Of a stretch of 64,000 bases of DNA, positions 33,616 through 42,060 are shown one piece after another. How positions within the stretch are numbered: the first letter of the stretch is position 1; each line of letters starts with the position of its first letter. The translations under genes and the position numbers were made by a program. The notes beneath the pieces are model-generated. The model was not told the DNA's origin. It saw only the letters and a program-made list of their open reading frames with translations, and searched no databases. This DNA comes from Methylobacterium sp. J-067 (GTDB taxonomy: Bacteria > Pseudomonadota > Alphaproteobacteria > Rhizobiales > Beijerinckiaceae), in assembly GCF_022829465.1 (NCBI RefSeq), contig NZ_JAKSXZ010000081.1:1-64000 (forward strand), read 5' to 3'.

Positions 33616-33960
33616 TCAGAAGTCGGGCTTGGCCGCCACGCAGGCACCCAGCCGCGTCGCGAGGTCGACCGGCGCGCCGCTGCGGGTCTCGCCGTTCTCG
33701 CCGATCAGGATGACGGGGATGCCGCGTTCGCGCATCCGTGCCCGGAGACGGGCCGCCCGCCGCGCATAGGTCGGATCGCGCCGGGCGGGCGCCTGGACCA
33801 GGACTGCGGCGGGAGGAGCGATGACGGCCAGCACATCGTCCGCCGCCTCGAGCGAGGCGGTGACGCTGGCGTAACCCAGCCCGGCAAGCTCGCCGGAGAG
33901 CGAGTGGTCCACGGCCCGAACGCCGTCATCCACCACGAGGACTTGCTGCAGCGCAACCAT
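33616..33960 (-). CDS. Pseudo-receiver protein (response-regulator-like, phospho-site lost)
   Basis: 114 aa covering one CheY-like fold: MVALQQVLVVDDGVRAVDHSL with the acidic pair, GYASVTASLEAADDVLAVI, and IPVILIGENGE ending VAAKPDF (the Lys-Pro at the end matches receivers). The strand that should carry the phospho-acceptor Asp reads AAVLVQAPA with no acidic residue, so it should not be phosphorylated. It may work as a constitutive or ligand-driven partner of a kinase. The ribosome site before ATG 33960 is weak, so the start could be upstream. Confidence 0.65.
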   Translation of the reverse strand: MVALQQVLVVDDGVRAVDHSLSGELAGLGYASVTASLEAADDVLAVIAPPAAVLVQAPARRDPTYARRAARLRARMRERGIPVILIGENGETRSGAPVDLATRLGACVAAKPDF

Positions 33961-34120
33961 AAGCTTGAGCGATACCCCATCGGTTGCGGGCTGAAAAGAT
34001 AGCCGCGCTCGGAAACCTAAGCCAAACCCACGAAAAGGCTGTTGGATCCACCTTTCGCACTCTGCGGCGAAGGTGAATCGTACAATCTGAGCGGGGGCTG
34101 AACCGATCCCGGGATGGGGT

Positions 34121-35338
34121 TCAGGGGGTGGGGATGACGGCCAGAACGCCCTTGGCCTGATGGGCGCAATAGGCGGTTTCCTGCCAGATCGCGTCGCCGG
34201 ACGAATCGTCCGTATCGCGGTGCGAAGGGGCGGCGCGGCAGAGGAGCCGGCCGTTCCGTGGCCGGCGAACGAGCGGGTGGGGGACCTCCGACGCGCGTGA
34301 TTCATCGAGGGTCGGTATGTCCCACCGGCCGCGGGGGCGGGTGAGGATCGCGTCCTCGTCGAGGACGAGCACGTCGAGGCAAGGTGGCCCCACCACGTCG
34401 CGGGCGCTGGGCACGGGCATCCGCGTGGGCGCCCGGTGGACGATGTCGATGGCCCGCACCGTCCAGGGCAGGGTCGTCTCGGCCAGGGCGGCCTCGAAGG
34501 CAGCGGGGACGACGAGGCGCGTCGGGACCGGGCGCATGAGGGCGACCCGGAAGGCGGCCGAATCGAACGGGATCAGCGTTTCAAGGCTCGCGCCCGAGGC
34601 CACGGCCATGCCGAGGCCGGTGACGAGCCCGCGCAAATCGTGCGGCGGCAGGAGGGTAAGCACCCGTTCCGGGGAGGGCAGGCGCTCCCGGTGGGCGGCG
34701 ACCGCCGCGCCGAACAGGGCGGCGTCCCGCCGGACGGGGCGGCGCGGATCGCCGCCGGCGAAGGTGAGGAGGCCGAGGCCGGGCGCGGGGTCGATGATGC
34801 CGCGTTCCAGCGCCATGGCGTCGAGACTGATGACGCCGTCGGGCAGGCCCGGCCCGAAGGCGGCGAGGAAGCGCAGGCCGAAATGGCGCAGGGCCGTGAA
34901 GGCGAGTTCCTCCGCCGGGCGCCGCGTCCCGCGCCGGCCCTCGGTGAGCACGGCGACGAGCCCGGCCGATTCGATGGCGGCGGACAGGGCCTCGCCCTCC
35001 CAGACCGGCGAGAGCGGGCAGGGCAGATGGCCGGCGGCCTCGACCGCGAGATGGGCGAGGGAAGATTCGGCGCCGCCCGCGAAGAAGAGCCCGATTCGGC
35101 TGCCCGGCGCGAGGCGCCATGCGGCGATCCCCCGCGCCAGCCGCCCGACGATCTCGGCGGCGGCCTCGTAGGTCCAGGTGATCGCGGGCCGGCCGCACCA
35201 CGCGCGGCGGTCGCCGGCATCGCGCAGAAGTGTCCGCTGCGGGGCGAGGCGCGCCGCCGCCATCAGGGCGATGGCCAGCCCCTGCCGCAGCGGCTCGTCG
35301 GCCGGCTGTGACGGAAAATGCGCCGCGTGCGCGCTCAC
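34121..35338 (-). CDS. Degenerate AMP-binding (acyl-CoA-synthetase-like) protein
   Basis: 405 aa, shorter than the usual 500-600. The first 200 residues match the N-terminal part of acyl-CoA synthetases (ITWTYEAAAEIVGRLARGIAAW, GSRIGLFFAGGAESSLAHLAVEAAGHLPCPLSPVWEGEALSAAIESAG). The ATP-binding loop that should read TSGTTGxPKG is replaced by TFAGGDPRRPVRR, and the C-terminal catalytic sub-domain is missing; the last 70 residues are unrelated. The product is therefore probably not a ligase. It may be a relic or an adapted binding protein. A CtrA-like half-site lies 45 bp upstream. Confidence 0.6.
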   Translation of the reverse strand: MSAHAAHFPSQPADEPLRQGLAIALMAAARLAPQRTLLRDAGDRRAWCGRPAITWTYEAAAEIVGRLARGIAAWRLAPGSRIGLFFAGGAESSLAHLAVEAAGHLPCPLSPVWEGEALSAAIESAGLVAVLTEGRRGTRRPAEELAFTALRHFGLRFLAAFGPGLPDGVISLDAMALERGIIDPAPGLGLLTFAGGDPRRPVRRDAALFGAAVAAHRERLPSPERVLTLLPPHDLRGLVTGLGMAVASGASLETLIPFDSAAFRVALMRPVPTRLVVPAAFEAALAETTLPWTVRAIDIVHRAPTRMPVPSARDVVGPPCLDVLVLDEDAILTRPRGRWDIPTLDESRASEVPHPLVRRPRNGRLLCRAAPSHRDTDDSSGDAIWQETAYCAHQAKGVLAVIPTP

Positions 35339-35690
35339 TCGGCCCCCTGACGGACAGCGTTCGGGGGCACCATTCCCCCTGCATGGTTAATCCCGCGTTG
35401 ACGCTCGCCGGGCCGCGCCTCTTGCGGCGGAACGGCATGCGGCCTAGGGAGGCCCGCGTCCGCACGCGGATGCCCAAGAGACGACAGCGTCATGCCTTCG
35501 CCTCATTCGGAGGGAAAGCAGCCGCCCGGCCCTCCGGGTGGATCCATCCGGTTCGCAGCGGCCGACGGCCATACCGTTCCGACCGGGTTTCGAGTGGCGA
35601 TCGTCATCGCGGCACGCTCCCCGGAGGCTTCGGCAAGCCGCCGCGCAGGTTCCACGTCCAGGTAACGAACGCCCTAAGGAATAAGAGCCG
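35339..35690. other. 352-bp intergenic region between divergent genes
   Basis: Separates the AMP-binding-like gene (minus) from the IalB gene (plus). Apart from the CtrA-like octamer at 35383-35390 and the ribosome site AAGGA 10 bp before ATG 35691, I find no clear signal or gene. Confidence 0.4.
35383..35390 (-). promoter_or_regulatory. CtrA-like half-site upstream of the AMP-binding-like gene
   Basis: On the minus strand the octamer TTAACCAT, matching the short form of the alphaproteobacterial cell-cycle regulator CtrA site. One octamer is expected by chance fairly often, so this is suggestive only. Confidence 0.25.
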
Positions 35691-36455
35691 ATGTCCTTCA
35701 CCCGCTCCGCGCCGTTCGCGCGCGCCGCCTTCCTCGGCCTCGCGGGCCTCGCGCTGGCGACGGTTCCGGCCTCGGCTCAGCCGAAGAAGCCCGCCGCCCC
35801 GGCGGCCCAGGCCCCCGCTCCCACCGCTCCCGCCCCCGGCCAGACCCCGGCCGCGCAGACCCCCGCCGCCCAGGCCGGCCCGCAGATCGTCACGCTGAAG
35901 TCCGAGCCGAGCCAGGCCGACTGGACCAAGGTGTGCGGCAAGGACCAGGGTTCGGGCACCGACATCTGCTACACGACCCGCGACTTCGTGTCGGACCAGG
36001 GCCAGCCCGTGCTGGCCGCCGCCGTCTACGACATGAAGAACCCGGCGCAGAAGCAGGAAATCCGCGTCGTCCGCTTCCTGCTGCCCCTCGGCCTGCTTCT
36101 GCAGCCCGGCATCCGCTTCAGCGTCGATGGTCAGGGCGCCACCGCCGGCCGCTTCGCCGTGTGCTTCCCGAACGGCTGCTTCGCCGAGGTTGGCGGCGTC
36201 GATGCGGCGGTGATCGCCGCCCTCAAGAAGGGCACGACCCTCAACGTCTCGGTGCAGAACCAGACCCAGCGCGAAGTGACCTTCGCCGTGCCGCTCGCCG
36301 GCTTCGGCAAGGCCTTCGACGGCCCGGCCATGGACCCGAAGGTGCTTGAGGAGCAGCAGAAGAAGCTTCAGTCCGAGCTGGAGAAGCGCAGCGAAGAGAT
36401 GCGCAAGAAGCTTGAGACGCAGCAGGGCGCCGCGCCGGCCCCCGCCGCCAAGTAA
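35691..36455 (+). CDS. Invasion-associated locus B (IalB) family exported protein
   Basis: 254 aa: signal peptide (AFLGLAGLALATVPASAQ), a Pro/Ala/Gln-rich spacer (about 30-62), the IalB domain (SQADWTKVCGKDQGSGTDICYTTRDF, VVRFLLPLGLLLQPGIRFSVDG, CFPNGCFAEV) and a charged C-terminal coiled coil (KVLEEQQKKLQSELEKRSEEM). Cysteine pairs suggest disulfides. IalB was named from Bartonella erythrocyte invasion but occurs across Rhizobiales, where an envelope-stress role is likely. A strong rho-independent terminator follows. Confidence 0.9.
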   Translation: MSFTRSAPFARAAFLGLAGLALATVPASAQPKKPAAPAAQAPAPTAPAPGQTPAAQTPAAQAGPQIVTLKSEPSQADWTKVCGKDQGSGTDICYTTRDFVSDQGQPVLAAAVYDMKNPAQKQEIRVVRFLLPLGLLLQPGIRFSVDGQGATAGRFAVCFPNGCFAEVGGVDAAVIAALKKGTTLNVSVQNQTQREVTFAVPLAGFGKAFDGPAMDPKVLEEQQKKLQSELEKRSEEMRKKLETQQGAAPAPAAK

Positions 36456-36470
36456 GCCAGCATAACAAAA

Positions 36471-36489
36471 GGGGCGCCCCAGGCGCCCC
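36471..36489 (-). terminator. Terminator for the HspQ gene
   Basis: GGGGCGCC/GGCGCCCC 8-bp stem with a 3-nt loop; read on the minus strand it is followed by TTTTGTTAT, a good rho-independent terminator downstream of the 36532 stop. Confidence 0.65.
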
Positions 36490-36500
36490 GATACGACCGG

Positions 36501-36535
36501 AAAGGGTCGGGCAGGAATGCCCGGCCCTTTTTCAG
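36501..36535 (+). terminator. Rho-independent terminator after the IalB gene
   Basis: A 13-bp stem (36501-36513 with 36518-36530, one G-T pair), loop GGAA, then a TTTTT run ending at 36532. It overlaps the last codons of the convergent HspQ gene, so one DNA stretch serves both. Confidence 0.8.
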
Positions 36536-36870
36536 TTGGTCGCCCGGTCGCGCATCCGATAGGTGCCGGCGGCGTCGCGCTCGAAGATCTCCTTGATCCC
36601 GGCATGGCGCAGGGCCTCCCCCGACGTGTCGGGCAGGAGGTTCTGCTCGGAGACGTAGGCGACGTACTCCGTCTCCGCATTCTCGGCGAGCAGGTGGTAG
36701 AAGGGCTGGTCCTTGCGCGGCCGGACTTCCTCCGGGATCGCGAGCCACCATTCCTCCGTGTTGTCGAACACGGGATCGACGTCGAACACGATGCCGCGGA
36801 AAGGATAGACCTTGTGCCGCACGATGGCACCGATGCCGAATTTTGCGGTCTTGAGTGTCACGTCCGTCAT
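36532..36870 (-). CDS. hspQ: Heat shock protein HspQ (hemimethylated DNA-binding YccV family)
   Basis: 112 aa with the complete HspQ/YccV pattern: KFGIGAIVRHKVYPFRGIVFDVDPVFDNTEEWW, RPRKDQPFYHLLAEN and YVAYVSEQNLLPDTSGE. In enterobacteria HspQ enhances and is a substrate of the Lon protease and is induced by heat. The start ATG 36870 is followed directly by TDVTLKTAKFGIG. The gene is single, converging on IalB and 67 bp from the stop of the DJ-1-type gene. Confidence 0.92.
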   Translation of the reverse strand: MTDVTLKTAKFGIGAIVRHKVYPFRGIVFDVDPVFDNTEEWWLAIPEEVRPRKDQPFYHLLAENAETEYVAYVSEQNLLPDTSGEALRHAGIKEIFERDAAGTYRMRDRATN

Positions 36871-36937
36871 CAGTCGTTCCGTCCTCCGCGTGAGATAAGC
36901 GCGATGGACGGTTCTGTCACCGTGGACGCGGTGAGCT

Positions 36938-37648
36938 TCACGCCCCTGTCACGATCCCGAATTCGTGGGCGATGGCGCGGGCCGTAGCCTCGCGGCGGGC
37001 GATGAGGACGGCAGAGGCTGCCCGCACCGCCGCCACGGTCTCCGGCAAGGCGGTGTGCGGCGAGCCGCTGTCGAACGGCGGCTCGGGCGCGTATTGCATC
37101 ATCAGCTGGATCGCGCGGGCGGTCTCCTCGCCGCGCAGGATCGCCGCGAGGCGCAGGGCCCCGTCGATGCCGGCGGTGACGCCCGCCGCGAAGACCCAGT
37201 CCCCATCGATCACCACGCGCTCATCGACGGGCGTCGCGCCGAAATGCGGGAGCAGATCGACGGCGCTCCAATAGGTCGTCGCACGCCGCCCCCGGAGCAG
37301 GCCCGCCGCGCCGAGGATCAGCGCTCCGGTGCAGACCGAGAACACCATCCTGGCCCCGGCCGCCTGATCCCGCAGCCAGCCGAGGACGGCCTCGTTGCGC
37401 ATCAGCGCCTCCTGCCCGGCGCCGCCGGGGACGTGGAGCACGTCGAGTTGCGGCGCCTCCGCGATGGCTCCGTCCGGCACGAGACGCAGGCCCCGCACGT
37501 CGCGCACCGGAGCCCCATCCGGTGAGTAGAGCCGCACGGTGGAGTTGGGCAGCCGCCCGAACACCTCGAACGGGCCGGTGAGGTCGATCTGGTCGATTCC
37601 CTCGAAGAGGAGCGAGCCGATGGCGAGCGGCTGGTCGTGGGGGATCAT
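36938..37648 (-). CDS. DJ-1/PfpI-family protein, isonitrile-hydratase (InhA)-like
   Basis: 236 aa with the class I glutamine amidotransferase-like fold: IGSLLFEGIDQIDLTGPFEVF, LHVPGGAGQEALM, the nucleophile elbow MVFSVCTGALILGAAGLL (active Cys) and TTYWSAVDLLPHFGA. The closest named enzyme type is isocyanide hydratase, which turns isonitriles into formamides. ATG 37648 has AGGAGG 5 bp upstream. The divergent neighbour is a GlxA-type regulator with the same fold at its N-terminus, so it probably controls this gene (inference). Confidence 0.82.
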   Translation of the reverse strand: MIPHDQPLAIGSLLFEGIDQIDLTGPFEVFGRLPNSTVRLYSPDGAPVRDVRGLRLVPDGAIAEAPQLDVLHVPGGAGQEALMRNEAVLGWLRDQAAGARMVFSVCTGALILGAAGLLRGRRATTYWSAVDLLPHFGATPVDERVVIDGDWVFAAGVTAGIDGALRLAAILRGEETARAIQLMMQYAPEPPFDSGSPHTALPETVAAVRAASAVLIARREATARAIAHEFGIVTGA

Positions 37649-37700
37649 GGAAGCCTCCTGTCTGGACCCGCCGATCCTAATGGGGCATCGTCTGGCCGAA

Positions 37701-38684
37701 ATGCCAAAGACCCCACAGTTTCCGCCAAGCCCGCGCATCGTCGAGATCCTGGCCTTCCAGCAGGTCCAGATCCTCGACGTCGCCGGGCCGTTGCAGGTTT
37801 TCGCGACGGCGAACGAACGGCTGGGCTTGGCCCTGCCGCCCTACGCACCGCGTGTGGTCGCGCCGGGCGGTGAAACGGTGTCGGCGTCCGCAGGTCTCGG
37901 CCTCGCGACCCTGCCGTTGCCTAAGACGGAAGCCCCCATCGAGACGTTCATCGTGGCCGGCGGCCCCGGCGTCACGGCGGCGTCTGGCGACCCTGCCCTC
38001 GTGGCCTGGGTCGCGGCGCGGGCGGATCGCGCGCGACGGGTCGCCTCGGTCTGCACCGGAGCGTTCCTCCTCGCGGCCACGGGCCGTCTCGACGGCCGGC
38101 GGGCCGCGACCCATTGGGCGCATTGCGACAGGCTGGCGGCCCTGCATCCGCGGATCCGGGTGGAGGCCGACCCGATCTTCGTGCGGGACGGCGCGATCTG
38201 GACCTCGGCGGGCGTCACCGCCGGCATCGACCTCGCCCTGGCGCTGGTGGAAGAAGACCTCGGGCGGGAGGCGGCACTGGCGATCGCCCGCCACCTCGTG
38301 ATGTTCCTTAAGCGCCCCGGCGGGCAGGCGCAGTTCAGCGCCGCCCTGGCGCTCCAGGGCGGGGAGGACCGGTTTGCGGCCTTGCATGAATGGGTCGGCG
38401 CGAACCTCGCCCGCGACCTCTCCCTGCCGGCGCTCGCAGTGCAGGCGGGGATGAGCGAGCGCAGCCTCAACCGGCGCTATCGCGAGGCGACGGGGATGAC
38501 GCCGGCCAAGGGCGTCGAGCGCCTGCGGCTCGAAGCGGCTCGGCGGGCGCTCGGGGAGACGCGGGCGCCGGTCAAACGGATCGCCCGCGAGTGTGGCTTC
38601 GGCACGGAGGAAACGATGCGACGGGCCTTCCTGCGCCACGTCCGCGCGACGCCGCAGGATTATCGGGCGCGGTTCGGGGCCTGA
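37701..38684 (+). CDS. GlxA-family transcriptional regulator (DJ-1/PfpI plus AraC HTH)
   Basis: About 327 aa. Residues 10-185 are a DJ-1/PfpI domain (IVEILAFQQVQILDVAGPLQVF, VASVCTGAFLLAATGRL with Cys retained, THWAHCDRLA); residues 220-325 are an AraC/XylS helix-turn-helix (LSLPALAVQAGMSERSLNRRYREATGMTPAKGVERLRLEAARRAL and IARECGFGTEETMRRAFLRH). It most likely activates or represses the divergent InhA-like gene. ATG 37701 was chosen; ATG 37680, seven codons upstream, is equally possible, and neither has a strong ribosome site. Confidence 0.87.
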   Translation: MPKTPQFPPSPRIVEILAFQQVQILDVAGPLQVFATANERLGLALPPYAPRVVAPGGETVSASAGLGLATLPLPKTEAPIETFIVAGGPGVTAASGDPALVAWVAARADRARRVASVCTGAFLLAATGRLDGRRAATHWAHCDRLAALHPRIRVEADPIFVRDGAIWTSAGVTAGIDLALALVEEDLGREAALAIARHLVMFLKRPGGQAQFSAALALQGGEDRFAALHEWVGANLARDLSLPALAVQAGMSERSLNRRYREATGMTPAKGVERLRLEAARRALGETRAPVKRIARECGFGTEETMRRAFLRHVRATPQDYRARFGA

Positions 38685-38688
38685 CGGA

Positions 38689-39702
38689 TCAGGCCGGCAG
38701 GGTGAGGAGACCGGCCTTGCCGTCGCCGCAGCCGAAGATCAGGCGGGCGCCGCGCCCGTCCCAGGCCAGCGCGGTGACGCCGCTGCCCGCGACCGCCGGT
38801 CGGACCAGCAGTTCCGCCGCATCTGTGAAGCGCACCAGCAGGATGCAGCCGTCCTCGTAGCCCATCGCCAGCACGGGCGCCTTCGGATGGAAGGCGACGC
38901 GGGAGACGCGGGCCGGGCGCACGCCGCATTCGCGCGGGGGCTTGCCGGTCGGGCCCTCCTTGGAATCGAACGGCCAGACGATGGCCGCCTCGGCGCCGCT
39001 GGTAGCGAGCCAGTTCCCATCCGACGACCACGACAGGGAGCGGACCTTGCCGGGGTAGCCCGACATCCGCATGTGGCCCTTGTCGGGCTGGAGGCGCCAG
39101 CCGTGCAGGGAGTTCTCCTGCATGGTGGTGACGACGAAGCGCCCGTCCGGCGACCAAGACACGTCGATATGCGAGCCCTTCCATGACAGGTCCTCGGGCG
39201 CGGTCTCAAGGTTCGGGTACCAGAGGCTCGCGCCGTTGTAGTGGGACACCGCGAGGCGGTAGCCCTTGGGGCCGAAGGCAAGGCCGCGCGCGGAGGAGGG
39301 GGCCTGGAAGGTCTTCTCGCGTCCCTTGGCGTCGAGGGCCACGACGTTGCGCCCGGCCGAGAAGGCCACCGCGCCGTCCCCGTGCAGGGCGATGGCGTCG
39401 ATCCAGGCATTGTTCTTGGCGGTGGCGACCTCGCGGGTGGTGCCGTCGGCGCGGGTCTCGACCACGCGGCCGTCGTCGCCCCCCGTCACGAGGCGCGCCG
39501 GGCCGCCCGCCGCCACGAGCACGCCCGCTTCGGGATGGGCCGCCACGCGGGACACGTCACCGTCGCGGATCAGGGCGACATGGCCGTCGGCCAGCGCGAG
39601 GCAGGGGACGTCGCCGAGCCAATGGGCGGCGACCGCATGGGCGCCGGGTTCCAGGTCGGCGACGTGGCTCGTGAGCGAGGCGGTTGAAATGGAAGAGCTC
39701 AT
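38689..39702 (-). CDS. WD40-repeat protein
   Basis: 337 aa forming about seven WD40-type blades: RLVTGGDDGRVVETRADGT, SWSPDGRFVVTTMQENSLHGW, SWSSDGNWLATSGAEAAIVWPF, AFHPKAPVLAMGYEDGCILLV and AWDGRGARLIFGCGDGKAGLL. No signal peptide or enzyme domain; probably a cytoplasmic protein-binding propeller. The ATG overlaps the stop of the DUF1275 membrane protein gene by 4 bp, so the two are translationally coupled and may act together. Confidence 0.85.
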   Translation of the reverse strand: MSSSISTASLTSHVADLEPGAHAVAAHWLGDVPCLALADGHVALIRDGDVSRVAAHPEAGVLVAAGGPARLVTGGDDGRVVETRADGTTREVATAKNNAWIDAIALHGDGAVAFSAGRNVVALDAKGREKTFQAPSSARGLAFGPKGYRLAVSHYNGASLWYPNLETAPEDLSWKGSHIDVSWSPDGRFVVTTMQENSLHGWRLQPDKGHMRMSGYPGKVRSLSWSSDGNWLATSGAEAAIVWPFDSKEGPTGKPPRECGVRPARVSRVAFHPKAPVLAMGYEDGCILLVRFTDAAELLVRPAVAGSGVTALAWDGRGARLIFGCGDGKAGLLTLPA

Positions 39703-40382
39703 GAGGAAACCTTTGCGGCCGGACCGGCGCGGGCGACGATCAGGGTGGTGATCAAGGCCAAGAGCCCCGCGACGAGAGCCGGCGGGACCAGGGCGTAGAG
39801 GTTGACAGCCTGATAGGCCAGGGCGCCGCACAGGGCACCCACGAGAAGCGACAGCCAGACGACGCCGTCGCCGGCCCAGCCGAACGGCGAGCCGGTGCGG
39901 GTCAACGCCTCGGCGATCTTTTGGCCGAAGCTGAACAGGGCGCCGGTCACGAAGGTGGTGCCGGCGCGGAACCCCTTCACGCGGGCGAGCACCGCGTTCT
40001 GCGCGCCCATCGCGGCAGCGAGGGCGAGGCTCGCATTGCTCAGCTCCGGGAAGGACAGGCCGATGGCGAGGGCGGCGGCGATGAGGATCGTCTCGAAGGC
40101 CAGCACGGCCGGCGTCGCCCAGCGGTCGGACACGAGGATCGCCACCACGCTGCCGAGGATGGCGCCCGCCAGGAAGCAGGCGACGAGCCCGAGGGGCAAC
40201 AGCGTCCGGTTCCAGTCGGTCTCCCCGACATAGACCGCGAATTGAGTCGTGTTGCCGCTCATGAACGACGTGTAGAGGCCACCGAGCCGCACGAAGCCGA
40301 GGGCATCGACGTAGCCGGCCAGCGCGGTCAGCACCAGACCCGCACCCAACTGCCACCTGCGGTTCACGAACCGGCTTCCCAC
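39699..40382 (-). CDS. DUF1275 (YoaK-type) membrane protein
   Basis: 227 aa with about six membrane helices and the family pattern LTALAGYVDALGFVRLGGLYTSFMSGNTTQ, AAAMGAQNAVLARVKGFRAGTTFVTGAL and FGQKIAEAL. DUF1275/YoaK proteins are uncharacterised transporters or membrane adaptors. It is first in a two-gene operon with the WD40 protein. A CtrA-like TTAACCAA half-site lies upstream at about 40406. Confidence 0.88.
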   Translation of the reverse strand: MGSRFVNRRWQLGAGLVLTALAGYVDALGFVRLGGLYTSFMSGNTTQFAVYVGETDWNRTLLPLGLVACFLAGAILGSVVAILVSDRWATPAVLAFETILIAAALAIGLSFPELSNASLALAAAMGAQNAVLARVKGFRAGTTFVTGALFSFGQKIAEALTRTGSPFGWAGDGVVWLSLLVGALCGALAYQAVNLYALVPPALVAGLLALITTLIVARAGPAAKVSS

Positions 40383-40574
40383 ACGCAGCGCGTCAACCCT
40401 TCGTTAACCAAACCGGTGCCTCCGTTTACCACCCCGCCGACGCGGTTAACGCAACGCTCACCTAACCTCTGCAATTCGATGCAAATCCGGCGAACGCCGA
40501 GCCGCGGGGCTCCGTTTCCCCTGCGATCTGACACCGGGGCCGTATGCCCTGGCCAGGTGAGTTGGAGTTGCGTC

Positions 40575-41000
40575 ATGATCCCGTTCGCGTTCGCCGTACC
40601 GGCCGTCCCGCACCTCGCCCCCGCCGCCACCACGGTGCTGGTCGTGGAGGACGAGCCCACCGTCTGCGAGCTTGCCGCCGAGGCGCTGCTGGACGAGGGC
40701 TACCGGGTGCTCACCGCCGCCGACGCCTGGGAGGCCGAGGCCATCCTCTCCCGCGAGAGCGTGGATCTGCTCTTCACCGATATCGACTTGGCCCGCAACA
40801 CGAACGGCATCGTGCTGGCCCGCCACGCGCGGGAGCAATGCCCGCACTTGGCCGTTGTCTACACCTCCGGCGGCCGCGCCTGCCTCGCCACCGGCGAAGC
40901 GGTGCCGGAATCCCTCTTCGTCCCGAAGCCCTACCGTCCGAGCCAGCTCGTCGCCCTGACGAACGAGATCCTGCGCCCGGCGGATTCCCACCACGCCTGA
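40575..41000 (+). CDS. Single-domain response regulator
   Basis: 141 aa: hydrophobic N-terminal lead (MIPFAFAVPAVPHLAP), then a receiver with VLVVEDEPTVCELAAEAL, phospho-acceptor Asp in LLFTDIDLARNTNG, VVYTSGG and the Lys of VPKPYRPSQL. No output domain. The FTDIDL/TNG style is common in stand-alone receivers beside HWE kinases. GGAG lies 7 bp before ATG 40575. A small exported-protein gene follows after 15 bp. Confidence 0.85.
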   Translation: MIPFAFAVPAVPHLAPAATTVLVVEDEPTVCELAAEALLDEGYRVLTAADAWEAEAILSRESVDLLFTDIDLARNTNGIVLARHAREQCPHLAVVYTSGGRACLATGEAVPESLFVPKPYRPSQLVALTNEILRPADSHHA

Positions 41001-41015
41001 GAGGACACACGACCC

Positions 41016-41399
41016 ATGCGGCCCCGCCTCACCGCCCTGTTGTGCCTGACGCTCGGCACGCTGACGACGCCGGGGGCTGCCTTCGCCGCCTGTGACGTGC
41101 AGGGCGCGAAGATCGAGGAACAGATCGCCGCCAAGGCGGAACTGCAGAAGGACGCCAACGCCCAGACGGTGCGCGACCTGCGCACGCTGCGCGACGCGGC
41201 CATCGTGCTGGAGACCTACAAGTATCCCGGCGAGTGCGAGGTGCTGCTCGGCATCGCCCGCTCGCTCCTGTCGGACCCCGCCAAGACCATCGAGCAGGGT
41301 GGCGACACCGACGAGGACAAGGCCGAGACCCTGGTGGAGGCCCGCAAGCCCAAGGGCGGCGCCGAGAAGGCCCCCGAGAAGGCACCGAAGTCCGAGTAG
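41016..41399 (+). CDS. Small exported hypothetical protein
   Basis: 127 aa: signal peptide (LTALLCLTLGTLTTPGAAFA), two cysteines (AACDVQGAK and PGECEVL) likely to form a disulfide, a helical middle (IEEQIAAKAELQKDANAQTVRDLRTLRDAAIVLETYKY) and a Lys/Glu/Pro-rich charged tail. No family recognised. It is probably co-transcribed with the receiver upstream. Confidence 0.68.
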   Translation: MRPRLTALLCLTLGTLTTPGAAFAACDVQGAKIEEQIAAKAELQKDANAQTVRDLRTLRDAAIVLETYKYPGECEVLLGIARSLLSDPAKTIEQGGDTDEDKAETLVEARKPKGGAEKAPEKAPKSE

Positions 41400-41407
41400 C
41401 CCGGCCC

Positions 41408-42037
41408 CTACTTCCCTCCGCCGCCTGCGTTGATCCTCGCCTTGGCGAGGGCGCGGGCGAGCTTCGCGGCGATCTCGCCCCGCAGGGCGTCGGCCATCTC
41501 GATGTCGGCGAGCCGCCACGTGAAGCCCCGCAGGCGCAGGCGGATCCGGGTCCGCTGCGCCCGTGGCCCCTCCGGCGGGATCGGGATCACCACCGCCCGG
41601 AAGCCCCGCATCTCGGCCGCCGCGTAATAGGACATCAGCCGGCCCGCGTTGCGGATCGACAGGCCGGTCGTCCTCGCGCCCTCCGGCTTCTTCAGGTCGA
41701 GCTTCTCCGGCCAGCCGTCATCCAGCAGATCGATCACCGTATCCGGCGTCACGAGGCTTTCGGCCAGGGCGAGGGCAAGGCCGTAGGCCGCTTCGTTCAG
41801 GCGTTGCCGGTCCTTCGGGTCGAGATCCTCGTCGGCGTCCGTCGCCACGCGCACGGCGGCGACGATCTGGCGGACCAGCGACAGCCGTAGGGTGCGGAAG
41901 TTGACGTGCGTCTCGACATAGGCAGCATCGTGCCGCCGCACCGCATCCGCGAGGTTGTAGAGCGACCACAGGGGGCTCAGCGTAAACAGGAGCCACGCGA
42001 CCGCGATCGCGAGGGGGATCGCGAGCCAGCGCCGCAT
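41408..42037 (-). CDS. DUF2939-domain protein
   Basis: 209 aa with an N-terminal membrane anchor (RRWLAIPLAIAVAWLLFTLSPLWSLYNLADAVRRHDAAYVETHVNF shows the DUF2939 opening) and a mixed soluble domain (RGFRAVVIPIPPEGP, RTRIRLRLRGFTWRLADIEM). Function is unknown; the domain faces the periplasm by topology prediction. Located 23 bp downstream of rppH on the same strand. Confidence 0.82.
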   Translation of the reverse strand: MRRWLAIPLAIAVAWLLFTLSPLWSLYNLADAVRRHDAAYVETHVNFRTLRLSLVRQIVAAVRVATDADEDLDPKDRQRLNEAAYGLALALAESLVTPDTVIDLLDDGWPEKLDLKKPEGARTTGLSIRNAGRLMSYYAAAEMRGFRAVVIPIPPEGPRAQRTRIRLRLRGFTWRLADIEMADALRGEIAAKLARALAKARINAGGGGK

Positions 42038-42060
42038 GGCTCAGACCGGACCGAGCCGGA

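Noticed and set aside
40400..40460. CtrA full site upstream of the DUF1275 gene
   Set aside because: TTAAC-type half-sites occur but no TTAA-N7-TTAA arrangement.
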